Source: Acidobacteriota bacterium (GTDB lineage Bacteria > Acidobacteriota > Terriglobia > UBA7540). From it: DNA of 6,430 bases. The translations under genes were made by a program, and so were the position numbers. The notes below the pieces were generated by a model. The model was not told where the DNA came from. It saw nothing but the letters and a program-made list of their open reading frames with translations, and ran no database searches. Positions 5,920 to 6,430 of this stretch are shown here, one piece after another; position 1 is the stretch's first letter, and the number at the start of each line of letters is the position of its first letter. The stretch is from positions 3,777 to 10,206 of the forward strand of contig JAJYHU010000154.1 of the NCBI GenBank assembly GCA_021784615.1, in the 5' to 3' direction.

Positions 5920-6037
5920 GCAGACCGTTTTAACGTAGCGGGGGTTTCGTCCCGGCAGCCTTTCGGTTGATAACCGCGGCATGTTTTCCATGCCGCGTGC
6001 TCGTAAAGCCTTCGTCTGCAAAAAGCCCCGCCGCTAC
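5920..6037. repeat. Cluster of inverted repeats in the gene-free stretch
   Basis: This stretch between the sat promoter and the right-hand gene holds no gene I can support. It contains a perfect 9-bp hairpin CGCGGCATG/CATGCCGCG with a 5-base loop (5975-5997). A 5-bp hairpin CGGTT/AACCG with a 3-base loop (5964-5976) overlaps it by two bases. There are also two longer-range perfect inverted pairs, GCAGAC 5920-5925 with GTCTGC 6014-6019, and GTAGCGG 5935-5941 with CCGCTAC 6031-6037. The last two cross each other, so they would be alternatives or a pseudoknot. No clear T-tract follows the hairpin on either strand, so a terminator is not well supported. It could be a structured RNA, an extragenic palindrome or a protein-binding region. 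Confidence 0.5.
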
Positions 6038-6047
6038 ACGCTAACTG

Positions 6048-6430
6048 TTAAATAATCAGCTGGTGTACGATCCTGCTGAACTGTGTTGTATCCAGATAGA
6101 AACTGGGGTAGGCTGCCTTCAGTTGCTGAATGGAGTCAACGGACACAAGTACGCTTTGAATGTTAGGTTTGCCAAGATTTTCCTTCTCAAGCGCTAGATA
6201 TCGCCCGGCAGCGTCTTCATTAGTAGCGAAGTCGTAGACACTGATCATCTTTGCTTCTGAGTCCAGCAGCAATATGTGCGCGACTGCACCGCTCCTACCA
6301 CTGCGGGTCGCCAATTGAACGCCAGTGGAAAGCCCGTAAAACACATCAGGCACATGCAACTCCTTACAGAGTGGCCTCAACTCCGAGATTAAGTCTTTTT
6401 GATTGTTTGGCTTTTCTGGCACCGCCGGTC
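6048..6430 (-). CDS. Uncharacterised protein, possibly C-terminal part of a RelA/SpoT-domain protein (5' end probably outside window)
   Basis: The frame is open to the right edge and ends in TAA at 6050-6048, with about 127 visible codons. A GTG at 6422 could start a 124-residue protein but has no recognisable ribosome binding site, so I treat the gene as continuing beyond the window. The product is soluble and mixed alpha/beta, with no signal or membrane segment. The closing part (VLVSVDSIQQL, then AYPSFYLDTTQF) resembles the C-terminal tail of stand-alone RelA/SpoT-domain proteins, where an AYPNYF-x-D motif recurs. This is a memory-based resemblance and the catalytic part is not visible, so the function is unproven. 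GC content is lower than in its neighbours: I counted 50% and 42% in two 60-base lines (6061-6180) against 63% in one line of sat (4981-5040). This suggests acquisition by transfer. It is separated from the sat promoter by about 150 bases. Confidence 0.6.
   Translation of the reverse strand, partial: PAVPEKPNNQKDLISELRPLCKELHVPDVFYGLSTGVQLATRSGRSGAVAHILLLDSEAKMISVYDFATNEDAAGRYLALEKENLGKPNIQSVLVSVDSIQQLKAAYPSFYLDTTQFSRIVHQLII

Noticed and set aside
5910..5975. c-di-GMP-I (GEMM) riboswitch on the - strand, suggested by CCGAAAGG followed by GGGACGAAACCC
   Set aside because: The conserved CACAGGGCAAACC half and the GCAAAGCC segment are absent, and the element lies upstream of the promoter rather than in the transcribed leader.

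Overview
The window looks like chromosomal DNA from a moderately GC-rich bacterium (about 60% GC by eye in the main genes). It has no phage, IS or CRISPR content. The gene set and protein flavour suggest a Gram-negative-type soil bacterium, with Acidobacteriota as my best guess. That guess is inference from sequence style, not from a search.

Left half, + strand: the 3' end of a 3-hydroxyacyl/3-hydroxybutyryl-CoA dehydrogenase gene (to 395), then recA (503-1561), then a short secreted or anchored penicillin-binding transpeptidase with a His/Arg-rich linker (1647-2813). These three genes converge on the next block at about 2814-2878.

Right half, - strand: a compact assimilatory sulfate-reduction operon read right to left. 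The order is ATP sulfurylase sat (5606-4434), a TauE/SafE-type transporter overlapping the sat stop codon by one base (4434-3664), and an iron-sulfur APS reductase cysH (3610-2879). Together they would move a sulfur anion across the membrane, activate sulfate to APS, and reduce APS to sulfite.

Upstream of sat lies the most interesting element. A consensus-like promoter (TTGACA, 17 bases, TAGGAT; 5899-5871) is followed by a previously unannotated 31-37 codon reading frame (ending at 5745) with four Cys codons in a tight cluster (C-S-I-C-C-C). A 14-bp GC-rich hairpin plus T-tract (5717-5674), a textbook intrinsic terminator, follows before sat. The leader RNA can fold in two mutually exclusive ways: a protector hairpin around the Cys codons that leaves the terminator free, or a 13-bp antiterminator that consumes the terminator's 5' arm. 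This is the architecture of a ribosome-mediated attenuator, here apparently sensing charged tRNA-Cys to control sulfate assimilation.

The stretch 5900-6047 has no gene but carries several strong inverted repeats of unknown role. The right edge holds the 3' part of a lower-GC gene of uncertain function (- strand, ending at 6048), possibly the C-terminal part of a RelA/SpoT-domain protein.
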